47,385 nt of DNA from Gnetum montanum (Eukaryota > Streptophyta > Gnetopsida > Gnetales > Gnetaceae), in assembly GCA_015680685.1 (NCBI GenBank), contig MNCI01022152.1, positions 3,793 to 51,177 of the forward strand. The letters are read 5' to 3'. Below, piece by piece: positions 31,150 through 42,930 of this stretch. Made by a program: the position numbers and the translations under genes. A model generated the notes under the pieces. That model was given only the letters and a program-made list of their open reading frames with translations. It was not told where the DNA came from and did not search any database. Numbering within the stretch: position 1 is the stretch's first letter; each line of letters opens with the position of its first letter.

Positions 31150-33725
31150 CACTTCCCATGGGCATAGTAGTTGCAAGAACATTTAGTTGGCTTTGATGTA
31201 CCATGTCAAAAATAGTCGTCATTACTCCTGATAGGCTCTGGCTTTATCTTTGAGTTCTTGATGATCCATAAGCTATTGAGCCAATTTTTTTGCTACATAT
31301 TTTTGGCCTTGGTAGCTAGCCTTTACCACCTCTAGTTCAAATTTTCCTACCTCTAGGCTTTGCAATCTCTTCTTATGTTCTATAAACTCTATCTCATATT
31401 TAGCATAGGTGGTAGCTACCTACTTCTTGAGCTCAGTCCTCAGGTGCCCTATTGTTAACATGGCCAAGTTGGCATACCATAAATTCACCAACTCCATGTA
31501 TTCTATAAGTTCTTGGATCTGCAAGTCCTAAGTTTTCAATTCTACTAGGTGGACAAAGGCATAAGTATCTAGTATGGCTTACCAATTAGTGTGTTGAGAA
31601 CTAAAAGAATTAATATGATCCTTATTCATATAGATCTATTTTTTGATGATTTTCTTATACATTCCCACTTGGTAATGGAGGTGCTCTTTATTTTTACATG
31701 CCCCTTAGCCTTATTTTTCCATGTGCTAATGCCTATCTTCTGTTAGATGGTGCATAACCCCTTCATTAAGGGTTTTGTTTTCTCTGACTAAGTGACTTAT
31801 ATCTTGGTCAACTCTTATTAGTTATTCTTTCATTTTTTGGAAACTTTATTTAAGAAAATTATTTTGTTTTTCAATTATCATCAATAGATGATTTTCGGTA
31901 GCAAGAAGTTTATTCTCGTCTTATAAGACTTTGAGAGCTTTAACATGTGCATATGTCTGAGCTTATGCTTTTGAAGTATCCCTATCAACCTTATCTTTTT
32001 CCATTGCCACCCTTTTATTCTCCACCAATAATTTATTTAGCTACTCTATTGTAAATGATTCTAATTTATTGGCTACAACAAGCTGGAAAAGATCTCACCG
32101 TTTAGCTTGTAGGGCAATGAACTTTTCTTTGAGTCTTTTCAACTCATCTTCTGCATGTTTAGCCTTAGACTTAGCCATGATAAACTTCTCTTTAGTGGAA
32201 ATGAGGTCTAATTGTGTAGCTATGACATCATAAGAAATATCAAACAAGGATCTAAACCATCCTCATGTTTTACAAGAGTCATTGAGGTACTAGCCAAAAC
32301 TTTAGCACCATGTGCTCTTGTGAAATGTGCTAGTGGCACAATAGGGATGTTAAATGATTCTTTGATGTGGTTTTTGACCACCTTTTCTACGCCAACTACA
32401 TCCTAGTATTACATGACCACCACTGTGGCACCTTCACTAGTTTCTAATTGTACTTTGAATGCTATAGCATTTCTAGGTATCTATTGTAACTAATGTGATT
32501 CCCCTTCTTCTATTTAAATTAATACCTAACCCTTTATAGGATCAATTGATACGATGGGCTTTACAGCATCGTTAATCACTTTCAAGAGATTGTCCTCATC
32601 TTTGCTTCCCCAACTAACTATCTTTGTGATGGACCTGAGATGGCTCATTGATGATTTGTAATATTGTGATGACATGGAAATTACTAGTCTTGTTGGCCTA
32701 TGGGCTACATGCTAGGCCCTGCTTCTTGTTGTTGGTTGAGCCTTATGTCTAAAATCTAACTAGGTCCTACTGTTTGAGGTACAATGGGCCCAACTGTTTC
32801 TTCTTGTTTAGGCTCCAACATCTCATAAACATCTTTTCTTGGTGTTGGTGGCTTGAGTAATTCAACATATGAAGCATTTTGAGCTTTTATGAGGATATTA
32901 TTAGTGTACCTCAGAATTTTAACATGCCAGCACAACTTCCTAATTAGACATGGAAAGGGTAGTGCAAACTTTCCTATCTTCCATTCTTCAAATCACCTTA
33001 ATATTTCTATTAAATATAGATGGGAAAAATTGGAATCAACCTTGCCCATCAAAACTGCACTTCCTCTTGCCACATATGTGGAAATTTTGTTTAATCCCTT
33101 TGTTGGAAAAATATAATAGGTGCCAATTTTAACGTGAATTCTCTCTTTAAGGGTTAGTTCTCCATATGTCTTGTCTTCTCTTCCATACGTCTTTTTAAAA
33201 AATACTTTTCTTGCATCTACATTAGATTAAGTGGACAATTGAACAACTTTAGGCCCTCTATTTGGAAGATTTAAAACTTCCATAATGGCCTTTGTAGAGA
33301 AATCTATTGAAATTATACCAATATCGATGATGGCCCCTTCTTCTTTATTATGCCAAAATTGATATTTTTTACCCAAATACCATTCTCCACTCTCTAAGAA
33401 AATAGGCAATAGTGGAGATCCCTTAAGTAGATTCTTAATTGGCTAAGGGATGAATTTGGTAAAAGGCCCAAAATTAAGTCCCACAATCACAGCAGAGAAT
33501 GTGGACCTTTTCCAAATGGCTTAAACACATTTTGGGGACAACATGAGGTGTTGTTCTTATTCTGGTTCCTTGACCTCTCAACCTTCTACTTGGATAGATT
33601 GTGTAGTGATTAGGGTTTCTTGATAGATATTGAATGATTATGCTCCTATTCTGCATGAGGTCCATAGCCTCTACCTCTTCTTGGGTATTTAGTTGCACAT
33701 TGAGAAGGTCCTCCCTATTTTCCTC
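31150..33725 (-). pseudogene. Extra protein of second element with coiled coil
   Basis: Minus-strand frame with scattered stops and at least one frameshift near 33500. The first part (33720-32750) is globular, with IDFSTKAIMEVLNLPNRG and LTLKERIHVKIGTYYIFP segments reminiscent of 'plant mobile' or plant-transposon-type domains. The later part (32200-31150) is a long Lys/Glu/Gln/Leu coiled coil. It lies in sense orientation near the 3' LTR. The architecture (globular, then coiled coil) parallels the antisense gene of the giant element, though I cannot align them directly. Function unknown. Confidence 0.5.
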
Positions 33726-35890
33726 TTTTAGGGGCTATCTAAAATCACACAAGGAATGACTGTTAGTAAGGTTATTTAAACAAATTCAGTTATCTTATAC
33801 CTTATTCATTGCCTTTAATAGATGTTCAATTTTTTGCTTAGTGTGATTCTAGAGTTAAAAATTTTTAAGTTTCCATAAAAGTTTAATGTCAAACCTAATC
33901 TATTTATGTGATTCATATAATAGCTTGGATGACTTGGTTGAAGGAAGAAAATCAGTTTGGCATGAATTTTTTTGATATTTTCTAATAGTACTTTCATACC
34001 CCTATGATATCCTTCAAGCAATAGCAAATTTCAAAAAAGCTATACACAAATTCTACTATACCCCTCCCCCACCACTAAGTTAAACACTACAAGTTTAATT
34101 AGATTTAATCAGAAAAGATATCAAAGCATCAAATAAAAAAAATTGCCAATTGAATTTAGACTCTCAAATCACTAAAAATCATGGAAGAATATTTGAATAA
34201 CTCCCCCTGCATGAACTATTGAAAATGATGTGCGTAGTGTACGGGGGTCCCATATATATACTTTTTATAGACACCATATCATGTACATGATAGCACATAC
34301 TAGATATTACATCAAACCCAATACCGAGTACCTAATATCGCATCGTATCCAAGATACGGTACCTAGTAAAATTGATGATTTTCAAGTTTCTACAGCCAAA
34401 AATGAAGGATTTGAGGTAGATTTGAAAGGTTTGGGATATTGTTATGTGAAAACTAACGCATTGAAAGTGTAATGAAGTCTAGTTATACAATGAAGTTACT
34501 TGAAAAGGTTGAAGAATAAGGACGTGTACTGGTTCTAAGGAACATTCTGTAAAATGATGACAAAGTAAATAATAGATTTGGTAATGAAGTACTCAAAGGG
34601 TATAAGATGATGTGGTGGTGTGCAACAAGTACAAATTACAAAATTCACATAAGTGGATCCTCTCCAAAGAAATTTCTAACCTATAATGCCCTTGCATAAT
34701 CACACCTTAAAATGTCTGTAGGTACTAGAAGTGTTAAATGCAACTAGAACCTATGTAACAAAACACACACATGTTAAGTACCATCACTATGAGGTATGAG
34801 TTCAATACCACATAAGACACAAGTTAGAAGTACTTGGATTATGAGATGAGATGAATTATATTAGGGGTTACAAAGATTGGGACGTGAGGTAACAGACCCT
34901 AGGCATGATGAATCCTAAGTGTTATGCATGACAAAAGTACCATTAGCCTTTTTCTCTAAGATCAAAACCAAGTCCATACCTCTAATCAATGACATCGCAC
35001 TGTTTCACCCCAATGATAGACAACCATAAGAGGATCATGATAGTAAACTGTATGATCCCTTGGCATTTTGTGCAAAGGAGGAGTGATTTGAATTTGTCTA
35101 AAAAACATTTTTTTTGATCTTTTCTTTTCTACTTCTCTACTTTCTTTTCATTTTCTTCTTCTGGCCACCTTTGCACTTTGTCTTTCCCAAAGGTAATCTG
35201 GAGAAGCCACCAATGTACAAGCATGGATGCATATCTTTCTAGTGGGATGCCCCAGAGTAGCATTGAGTGCCTTTATTACAACTCTTACTCCTAGTTTTTG
35301 TTAAATCTACAAGGATCTTAGTACAACCAATTTGCATGATAGCACATACAAATGTCACCAAAGAGAATCCATAGGTCCCATTGATGTCACACCCTTTCCG
35401 TTCCCTCTTAGTCTATCACTCTTTGCTCTAGGCATAATGAGTACAAAGTTACTTTAAGTTTTAATGATAACAAGAATATCATCATGCCCAGAGTAGAATC
35501 TCTTATTACTAGAATGGATGGGTGGATGTTGTGAACTCATTATCCAAATAATTAGTCACTTGTGACTTGATAACATAGAGAAACACCTCAACCAACTGGT
35601 TACATGAGTATTTTATGCATAGATTAGATAACCCACAAAATGATAAAATGACAAATTGGAAAACAAGAAATTAGAAAATTAAAAATTAAAAAATAGAAAA
35701 TTGTAAAACCAAAGAAAAGGAAAAACATTTACTAATTTTTCTTGTTAGAATGGGGGGTATCCCCAATGACTAAACCTTTGATGATCGCAAGAGTTAATAA
35801 ATGGAAAGTTACGATCCATGCATATTGGAAATATTGGGATCTAATCATATCCAAACCACTAGGTGTCTTTTGGTATGGTGGTAGCAATGT
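33726..35890. other. Middle of second element, nothing firm
   Basis: Broken frames on both strands; Lys-rich minus-strand stretch near 35170-35080. A short segment near 34245-34365 resembles the GATATC-rich part of the LTR. No protease, RT or integrase motif was found. Confidence 0.45.
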
Positions 35891-37135
35891 ACCCAAACTA
35901 GGGTTCACACACTTGATTAAAGTAGGTATAGTGGGGTAGATTATAAGATTTCTTCATGTGATAAGAAGCTAATCCACCATGGTACTCATGACGATAAGGC
36001 GGTATGCAAGGATTGATATGTCTTCTCAAATTGTTATATTCATTAGGCTGCATGGTTGTTGGAGTGTTAATTAGTGGTCTGGATAAGGTAATAGGAGGCA
36101 TTGAGTTTGAAGCAGAAGGTGCTTCATAGTGTTGGGTTTGTGCTAATTTGGAGGATGCAGTGGTTTCAAAACTATGCTATCTATTCTTATGGCCATGCCT
36201 AAAGAAAGGATGCTTTCAACATTGTGAAGGACTCCCATTGTTGTTGATAGTAGCAACACAAGTAATGTTTTTTTTTTGGTGCTATGACACAAAACCTTTA
36301 GGTACAACTGGTGGCAATGTAGAAGGAGGTGAAGGATGAAATTATTGAGAGAAAGAAGGAGTGCAAGGAACATGAGATGGTGATTCCATAGGAGAGGACA
36401 TGGGTTGATGATACTCAAGAGAGTGATAATGATGAGGTGAAGTAGAGGATGTTGATGTTGTTGGAGAAACAAGGTGTTGAACATAATAAGCAGTTGGTGT
36501 CAAGTGATATGAAGGGTGTGGCCAATTTGGTGATGGTTTTTCCCATGCGTAGGAGTTTTGCCACTACAATTGAGCACAATAATTGTATATGAAATTTGGA
36601 TATAGCATCCTTTCCCAATGCTTATGTAGATGTGAAAAGATTTGGAATTGGCCTTTGGGGTGATCTTATAGGAAAACATTGCATTGATACTTATGATTTA
36701 CGATTAAGCCCATATTCTTATTTTCTTTATCCCTTCTTTCGAATTGTCAAATGATGTTCTATCATGTTTCTAGGTTTGGTATCCTTTATTTGTTCTAGTC
36801 ATTAGAGTTATCTTGCATGGTTTTCCCTCTAATAATGTCTACACATCTTCCACATTTTTCATGTACCCACTCCATCATCTTATTGATCTTTTCCATGATT
36901 TCATCTAGTGATTTTAGTATTGGCAAAGATGGGGATGGTTCCACCTCCTCGAGATGAGTTGAATTCTCCTCTTCATGATTATGGGCCCTTGTTACTTTAA
37001 GAGTTTGGTCTTGTTGATATTTTTTAACATTCTCCCATTTGGGTATTTCTATTTCTTCTTTTTCTACCCACTTAATAAGCTTTTTGAATTGATGGGTTCA
37101 TAGTTCATATAGTTGATGTGGGGCATACATCCGTA
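35890..37135 (-). pseudogene. Gag-like Pro/His-rich frame of second element
   Basis: Starting near the primer-binding site, the minus strand reads a charged helical segment (KLIKWVEKEEIEIPKWENVKK, about 37090-37020) and then a long Pro/His/Ser/Thr-rich stretch with several stops, continuing to about 35900. Position and composition fit the N-terminal part of a gypsy Gag. No Retrotrans_gag core was found. Confidence 0.45.
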
Positions 37136-37144
37136 GGGTCTCCT

Positions 37145-37161
37145 TNCTGAAAATAGTGCCA
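37145..37161 (-). promoter_or_regulatory. Degraded primer-binding site of second element
   Basis: TGGCACTATTTTCAG (minus strand, 37161-37147) lies one base past the LTR end. It resembles the TGGCGCCGTT(G/T)CCGG type known from Athila/Tat elements, altered mainly by C-to-T and G-to-A changes. The comparison is from memory. Confidence 0.45.
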
Positions 37162-37162
37162 A

Positions 37163-38008
37163 TGATAAGCAGCGAGGTACCCCTATGCTCAATCATACAA
37201 ATACGAGTGTGTATGTTTGATCCGGTTGAGCTCTATGGATAGACTAGTTGTAGCAGCTAGATAGTTATACATTAATCATAAGTTGCTATCTTTCCACCTA
37301 GACTAGCGTTTGCTTTGTCACATATCTTTTACTCTAGAGTGAGGTATTTGATGTCGTGTCTACTACTACGCTACTTCTAAGAATAATAAGAAATAACTTC
37401 ATTAAGCTAATGATCAATAGAAAATAAGATCTAAGCTAGCCTTAGTGTAATGAGTATCTTTCCTTAATCATCTGTACATATTTTTGACTTCATGTACTAC
37501 TTCTAGGATTACCAAGCATACATTACTCAAAGCACTACTCAATACACTACTAGCATACCACGTAGTTACACTTAAATGTTTGTGATTACAACATACTCAT
37601 TCCTCATTAATAAAAAAAGTAGAAGATGATAATAAAAAAAATATTAACTAAGAAAAAAATAGATAATAAATGAATAATTAAAATAAATTAAAAGCTAAGT
37701 GAATGCTGCAATGATGGAGTAATTTCGATCTTTATTGTTAATCGCGTGTGTGTCCAAGGATGTGACACTCAAGCAAAGGTTCCATACAATTACAACCATC
37801 ACATTGTAGGCATGCACTTGGGAAAGAACTGACTAAAGACTGACTCCCAAAATTGATAATATACTCCTTCACTGTGTGCCTAAGTGCTATATTTATAGGC
37901 TAACAAAAGAATCATGATATCGTGTATACGATATCATATCCAGGCTATGATATTGCATACCCAATGTCGTGTACCCAATATCAGGGCCTAGAAAACTCCA
38001 ATTCATCA
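37163..38008 (-). repeat. 5' LTR of second element
   Basis: 846 bp, TG...CA. It keeps the TATA box at 37889-37897 and GATATC-type palindromes upstream of it. Confidence 0.88.
37889..37897 (-). promoter_or_regulatory. TATA box of second element
   Basis: TATAAATAT on the minus strand in the 5' LTR, giving the direction of transcription. Confidence 0.6.
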
Positions 38009-38013
38009 ACTAG

Positions 38014-39834
38014 GAAGCAAGAACAATGACAACTCTTAGGTGGTTGATGAAGAGAAGGAAAGTGAAGGTCTCCTAGTAGTTTTTATATATGAAGATGGTC
38101 AATTTTCAATTCACGTTTCTAATTTCATGCTTAACAAATTTGCATCATCAACAAAACTAGAACATGAAGAAATTGAAATATTATCAACATCTTCAATGTG
38201 TTGTCTAAGATTAATGAATAAATATTCAAGGCTCATGCAATATATGGAAACAATTAGTTTAAAATTTTCAAGGGTATATGTAAATTGTTTGATGTATATT
38301 CTTACTTTATTTTTAAGAACTTTGTTTAGCATGATGCCTTGAACAACTACAAATCCTCTATGAAATACTTGAACCATAGACTAATATCTACCATGGTTAG
38401 AATACTTCAAAATCTACATGAAAAAAGGCAGAAATTGCAAGGAGGGATACCTACACCACAATCCTAGCATTACTTCAATAGTTCACTACTTCAATTCGAT
38501 TTGCATCAGTAAGTCTTGTTCATCCATATAATCCAAGAAAAGGAGGTTTCATGATTTGAAGATGGCTCTAAAAAAATTATGGCATGTGGCATTTCCACAT
38601 GTATAACTTCACAATCTTGTGTCAAATCAAAATCAATGGAAAGAGATGGATTGGCAATTTTTAGATCCATTTAGTGATTTTAGGGATGTTGGGTTTATCT
38701 CCCTTGAGAACCTCCTATTTTCCTCAAAACATTATCTAGAATCATTTCAAAAATTGTTGCATAAACAAGAAGGAAACCTAGGCTACTTCAAAAATTTTCT
38801 TGTACAGCCTATAGGCAATCTACCAGAAAATCCTCCAAAAATCTCTGTCTTTTGGAAAGGTTCATACTACAACCTCTAGTCTTTTAGTTTTTAAGGGGAA
38901 TCCAAAATCCATCTAAAATGATTCAAAAGTTGTGCATGATTTGCATGGAAATCCAACATCAACGCATGGTATATGGAGTTAATTATGCAACAAAGCAGAT
39001 GCTCCATCACTTTAATTCTATTGGACACATTCTTCCACTCTCCTTATGCTTGCTTGCATCTGTCTCATCTTGGAAAACACTCCAACATTCACTTAGTTTG
39101 ACTTCCCTATTAGAAGAAAAGTAGGATCGAAAACTAGATAGTCCCCACTTGCATGAGCACACTTCCACATGTGTTGTGGATCCTAGATGGAGTTCGTGAC
39201 CGTATGCTCATAGTGGACATGTTCTATGTAGTGGACATGGGACTGATGAAGCACCTGGGCATTCCCTGGTACTTGTTCTTCATATCACTGGTGGTGCTAC
39301 TATCACTCATGCTACAAACTCCTCACATGGACATGGGTTCATAGCTAAGTGAGGAGGATGAGGATCTACCATTGCTAGGGCTACCATGGATGTGTTGGGA
39401 AGATCTACCAGATGTAATTCTAGATGACCAAGACTATACAAGGTAATGGTGGCCTTCAAGAGAATTACCAATTCCATTACATATAGGACCCATGATGTGA
39501 GGCATTTCCCAATAAATAGTATACACTTGTCTGTCATGTCTGGCTCTCGATGTTTTTTCAACCTCATCAACCATAACAAAACATATCAATCCAAAATTTG
39601 AAACATAGAATAATCATATGGCCCACCATTGTACCTCAGCCAAATTTCACCCTAGCCATGTGTTTCTTTGTTCTGCACTATGAATATGTCACCTCTTTGA
39701 TTTTTGGCCACCATTATTTCTTGCTTCTTTCGTTTGTGAATTTTTGCATCACTACCTCCATAGCTTCATTGCTCTACATCCAGTGTTTCATTCTTCCTCC
39801 CCTTTGTACGTGGTTGTCAAAGAGTACATTCATG
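38014..39834. other. AT-rich interval, no recognised gene
   Basis: Several frames of 60-100 codons without recognisable motifs. The longest (38619-38879 plus, 39307-39579 minus) show no domain. Probably old repeat DNA. Confidence 0.45.
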
Positions 39835-39862
39835 ACACACACACACACACACACACACACAC
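39835..39862 (+). repeat. (AC)14 microsatellite
   Basis: 28 bp of uninterrupted AC, a candidate length-polymorphic marker. Confidence 0.95.
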
Positions 39863-39959
39863 TTATTATTTAAAAAAGAAAACGGGAACTAGGTACTCAT
39901 GATTTGAGAAGAAAGGGGAATTTCTAGACATTTGGAAAATATAATTTTATTTTCTATAG

Positions 39960-40200
39960 GATTTGAAACTTTCTGTAGAAGTTATAACTTCTTATAGTAG
40001 TTATAACTACATCCCCTTGATATTTGTAACTTGTCATGATGTTGTAATGACAAATATGACACTTGTCAACTATGCCTTAAATTTCTCGTAACTTTCAATA
40101 GAAGTTATAACTTCTTATGATGGTTATGGAGTAATATCCTTAGATATTTGTAACCCACCTTAATTCTTTATGATGTTTGTAACTACCCATAGCTACTATA
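39960..40200. repeat. ~124-bp tandem duplication with 16-bp palindromes
   Basis: Two diverged copies, each holding the perfect palindrome AGAAGTTATAACTTCT (39977-39992 and 40100-40115). Followed by 'tataagaagag' near 40198, which could be a core promoter of a fossil LTR. Confidence 0.65.
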
Positions 40201-41399
40201 AGAAGAGTTTGATGGTTAGAATGAATGGAGAGTTGGTGGGAGATCAAGAACAAATATATTAAATATTGTAAAGCATAGATTGCTAAAGGCATCAATTCAG
40301 CTGCTTTTTTTTAATTCTATGAGTTCTTTTCTTTTCATTTTGTCTTAGTTGATTAGATAATTATTTTGATAGTATTGTGTTTGGCATTTAATTTTTGGAT
40401 TTTCTAGATTTCTCTTATAGTTCTATGTTTGTGAAATTCTAGACTTCTATTTTGGCTGCCATATAAGAACTTATGTTATCTTTGCAAAGCATCTTAAGCA
40501 ATTTAATAGTAATGTCTTTATAAAATTTCATATTTGAGTATAGATGATCTAGAAAAATCTTTGATACTTTGACTTTCTTTAAATAGCTTCATCTTTTTCA
40601 AAGTTTATTATCTTGATATTTCAATCTTGAAAGTGTCAAATTTTTCTAGAAGTTCTATTGTTTGCAATTCTTGACAACTATTAACTAGACAAATAAAAAC
40701 TTGTACTTTGTTATTTACAATGTATTTTGGTAGTTTAATAAGATTTTCTTTTATGAAATTTCTTATTAGCCTTAGAGGGTTTGAATAATTTGTAATACTT
40801 AGAATGAAATGGAATAACTTTATTGTAAAGTGATTCATCATGTTCAATTTATCTCATATAAATGTTTGAGATTCATGAAAATTTTCTTTTATTTCTTTTC
40901 TTTTTCTAAAATCCTTTTGAATCTTGCTCCATCTCTATTTTTCTTGTGTAACTTTCTATCTAGGGAAAATTGTGAGTAGATTATGGAAAAATTGTGCTCA
41001 AACATTTTTGTGAAATTTTATTTTTTTCAAGTAACATGCTATAGGGACTATATAGACTAAGTGATTTGACAAAATAGGAATCTTTAATGACTCATAGTAT
41101 TCAACAAAGTTAGCTGAAATTTTATTATAGCTAATTATAATTTGATATACAAACCTCACCATTTCAATATTCACAATAACAAATACACATGTACACTTAG
41201 TTTTCTCTATAACCACTTTGTTTATTTTGAAGGTATCTACACCTAGGTGTTACCAGAGACTAGCAAGAAACTAAACCATATTTGATGGAATGCCTTTATT
41301 TCCCATGACCCCAATGTCATGGGACTAGTGACCAAACATTGGTAGTCCCAAACAGTCACCAACACTTTCATGGGATCACCATCGAGCTTATGAAAGAAG
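40201..41399. other. AT-rich interval, nothing recognised
   Basis: No frame, array or motif of note. Confidence 0.5.
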
Positions 41400-41745
41400 T
41401 GCTAGCATGGGTTTTGGGAGTGCCAATATCAGGTTAGGTTGTGATGTTAATGTTGCATGGGCTTCAGTATGTTCAATCTTTCTTGGAAGGTCCTTTTCCA
41501 TGAATTGCTAGTGGACAAACCTCAAAATCTACTTTGCCCACTTTGTGACAGTTGGCTGCAAAGCTCATTAAAGGTTTTTTGCTTATATGAAGAATGTGTG
41601 GAAGCTTCAATGGGTTCATTATGCATTGATTAAATTTCTCCAAATGGGATACAATTCAATGTTCTAAGGCTCTTTCTAGTGTCGCTAAGGTGAAGACATT
41701 CTAGACAACACTCGGGCCTTATCTTGGCCCTATGGAGAGCCACAA
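41400..41745 (+). repeat. Repeat segment shared with 690-1060
   Basis: Counterpart of the left copy, ending 'acactcgggccttatcttgg' just before the coiled-coil pseudogene. Confidence 0.5.
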
Positions 41746-41888
41746 GTCTTGCCACCATGTCAAAAGAGTTAGGGACCATGTCTTAGTTAACTTTCTAGTA
41801 TATCTATTAGAATTGTAGATAGTCAGTTCCTGGTGGGGGGCAGGAGGTTCTACTTGTATGTATTATTTTGGTGCTCATGGCCAAACAA

Positions 41889-42330
41889 GAAAAACTTGAT
41901 CAAGATGCAAACTGGCCTATGGCTAGGCTTGCTGTGAGACAAGTGTAGGTTAAGTTGGAGAGGGAGATTTCTACTACTGAGGGAAGAGTTGATGAATGCC
42001 AAGGGTGGATGGCCAAGTGGGAGGAAAGGGAGGAGGATTTTAGGAGAGAGTTGCAAGAGCTATAGTCACACCATCAAGAGAAAATATAGTGGCAAAGTCA
42101 AACTATGGAAGTGGTAGTGGTGGTAGATCTATAGGCTTGTATCTGATGAGAGCTTATAGAGGAGGTGTATCAAGAGAAGCTATAATGACAAACCCTTGAC
42201 CATGAAGTGGAAGAAAAATGGACCAAGGAGCATTAGGAGGAAGATGTGTTGTAGCTACAGCTAAGACATGCATATGAACAAAACACCACCACATGGTTAA
42301 GAAAAAGGAAATTCCCCTATGTGCAAATGT
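41889..42330 (+). pseudogene. Gln/Glu-rich coiled-coil pseudogene, copy 2
   Basis: Frame from 41889 encodes an E/K/Q/R-rich coiled coil ending E-Q-N-T-T-T-W-L-R-K. In-frame stops are six TAG, three TGA and one TAA. It is paralogous to 1238-1665 and helps to read that copy's TAG codons as former glutamine. Family not recognised. Confidence 0.5.
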
Positions 42331-42930
42331 ATATTAACCATGAAGTCACATGGCTAGAATTGTGTTGGAACATTCACCTTGTCTCTACTAAACTACATTT
42401 AGATGGGAAAGGTTCTACTATTGAAAGGGCAAGAAAAGCTGAGGTGTTCAAAATTTTCCAATCGGTGGTGGCTTTTGTGGACATGTAAGACCTTTGTACA
42501 CAAATGGACTTGTTGCATTCTTAGATCCAACTAAATTAAAGGTATGCACATCTATCCCACCAACATTAGGGGGTGGCCAATATGAATGATTTATTTATTT
42601 CTTTTCATTTCTATTAGTGCTTCTTAGTTTTCCTATGTTATGGGGAGGGGGGCACTTGTTTTGACTATTAATGGTTTGGGAGAACTATTTTCTATTTTAC
42701 TTCTATTTTTTATTCTTGATTTGTCTTACTTTGTATGGGGGGTTTATCCCATCTTCTATGTTCTTGTGAGGTGATTCTTTATCACTTTTGTTGGAGAGGT
42801 GGATACAAGCCACCTTAGTTTTTGGTTACTGTGGTGCTTGGGGGGTTTCTCCCCCTCTTTCTTCCTTCTAAGTTGTAGATATCTTTTTAATACATTCTTG
42901 ACATTTTGCTCAGAAAAAAAGATGTACAAT
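42331..42930. repeat. 3' tail of copy 2, ending in an A tract
   Basis: G- and C-runs ('ggggaggggggcacttg', 'gggggtttctccccc') as in 1666-2180. It ends 'ttttgctcagaaaaaaaga' near 42905-42922, a LINE-like A-tailed terminus. Confidence 0.5.

Larger units (their letters stand above)
29938..38013 (-). mobile_element. Second LTR retrotransposon with ACTAG duplication
   Basis: Direct terminal repeats 29943-30804 and 37163-38008, each TG...CA, are flanked by identical 5-bp ACTAG at 29938-29942 and 38009-38013. A TATA box in the right LTR and a degraded primer-binding site next to it show minus orientation. The LTRs are roughly four-fifths alike by eye, far older than the giant element. The interior has a gag-like Pro-rich frame and an extra protein with a coiled coil, but no RT or integrase I could recognise. 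Likely a non-autonomous or heavily deleted element. Single unresolved base at 37146. Confidence 0.88.

Noticed and set aside
39598-39873. Plus-strand 91-codon frame ending in THTHTHT
   Set aside because: Ends in the AC microsatellite, no domain, AT-rich old DNA.
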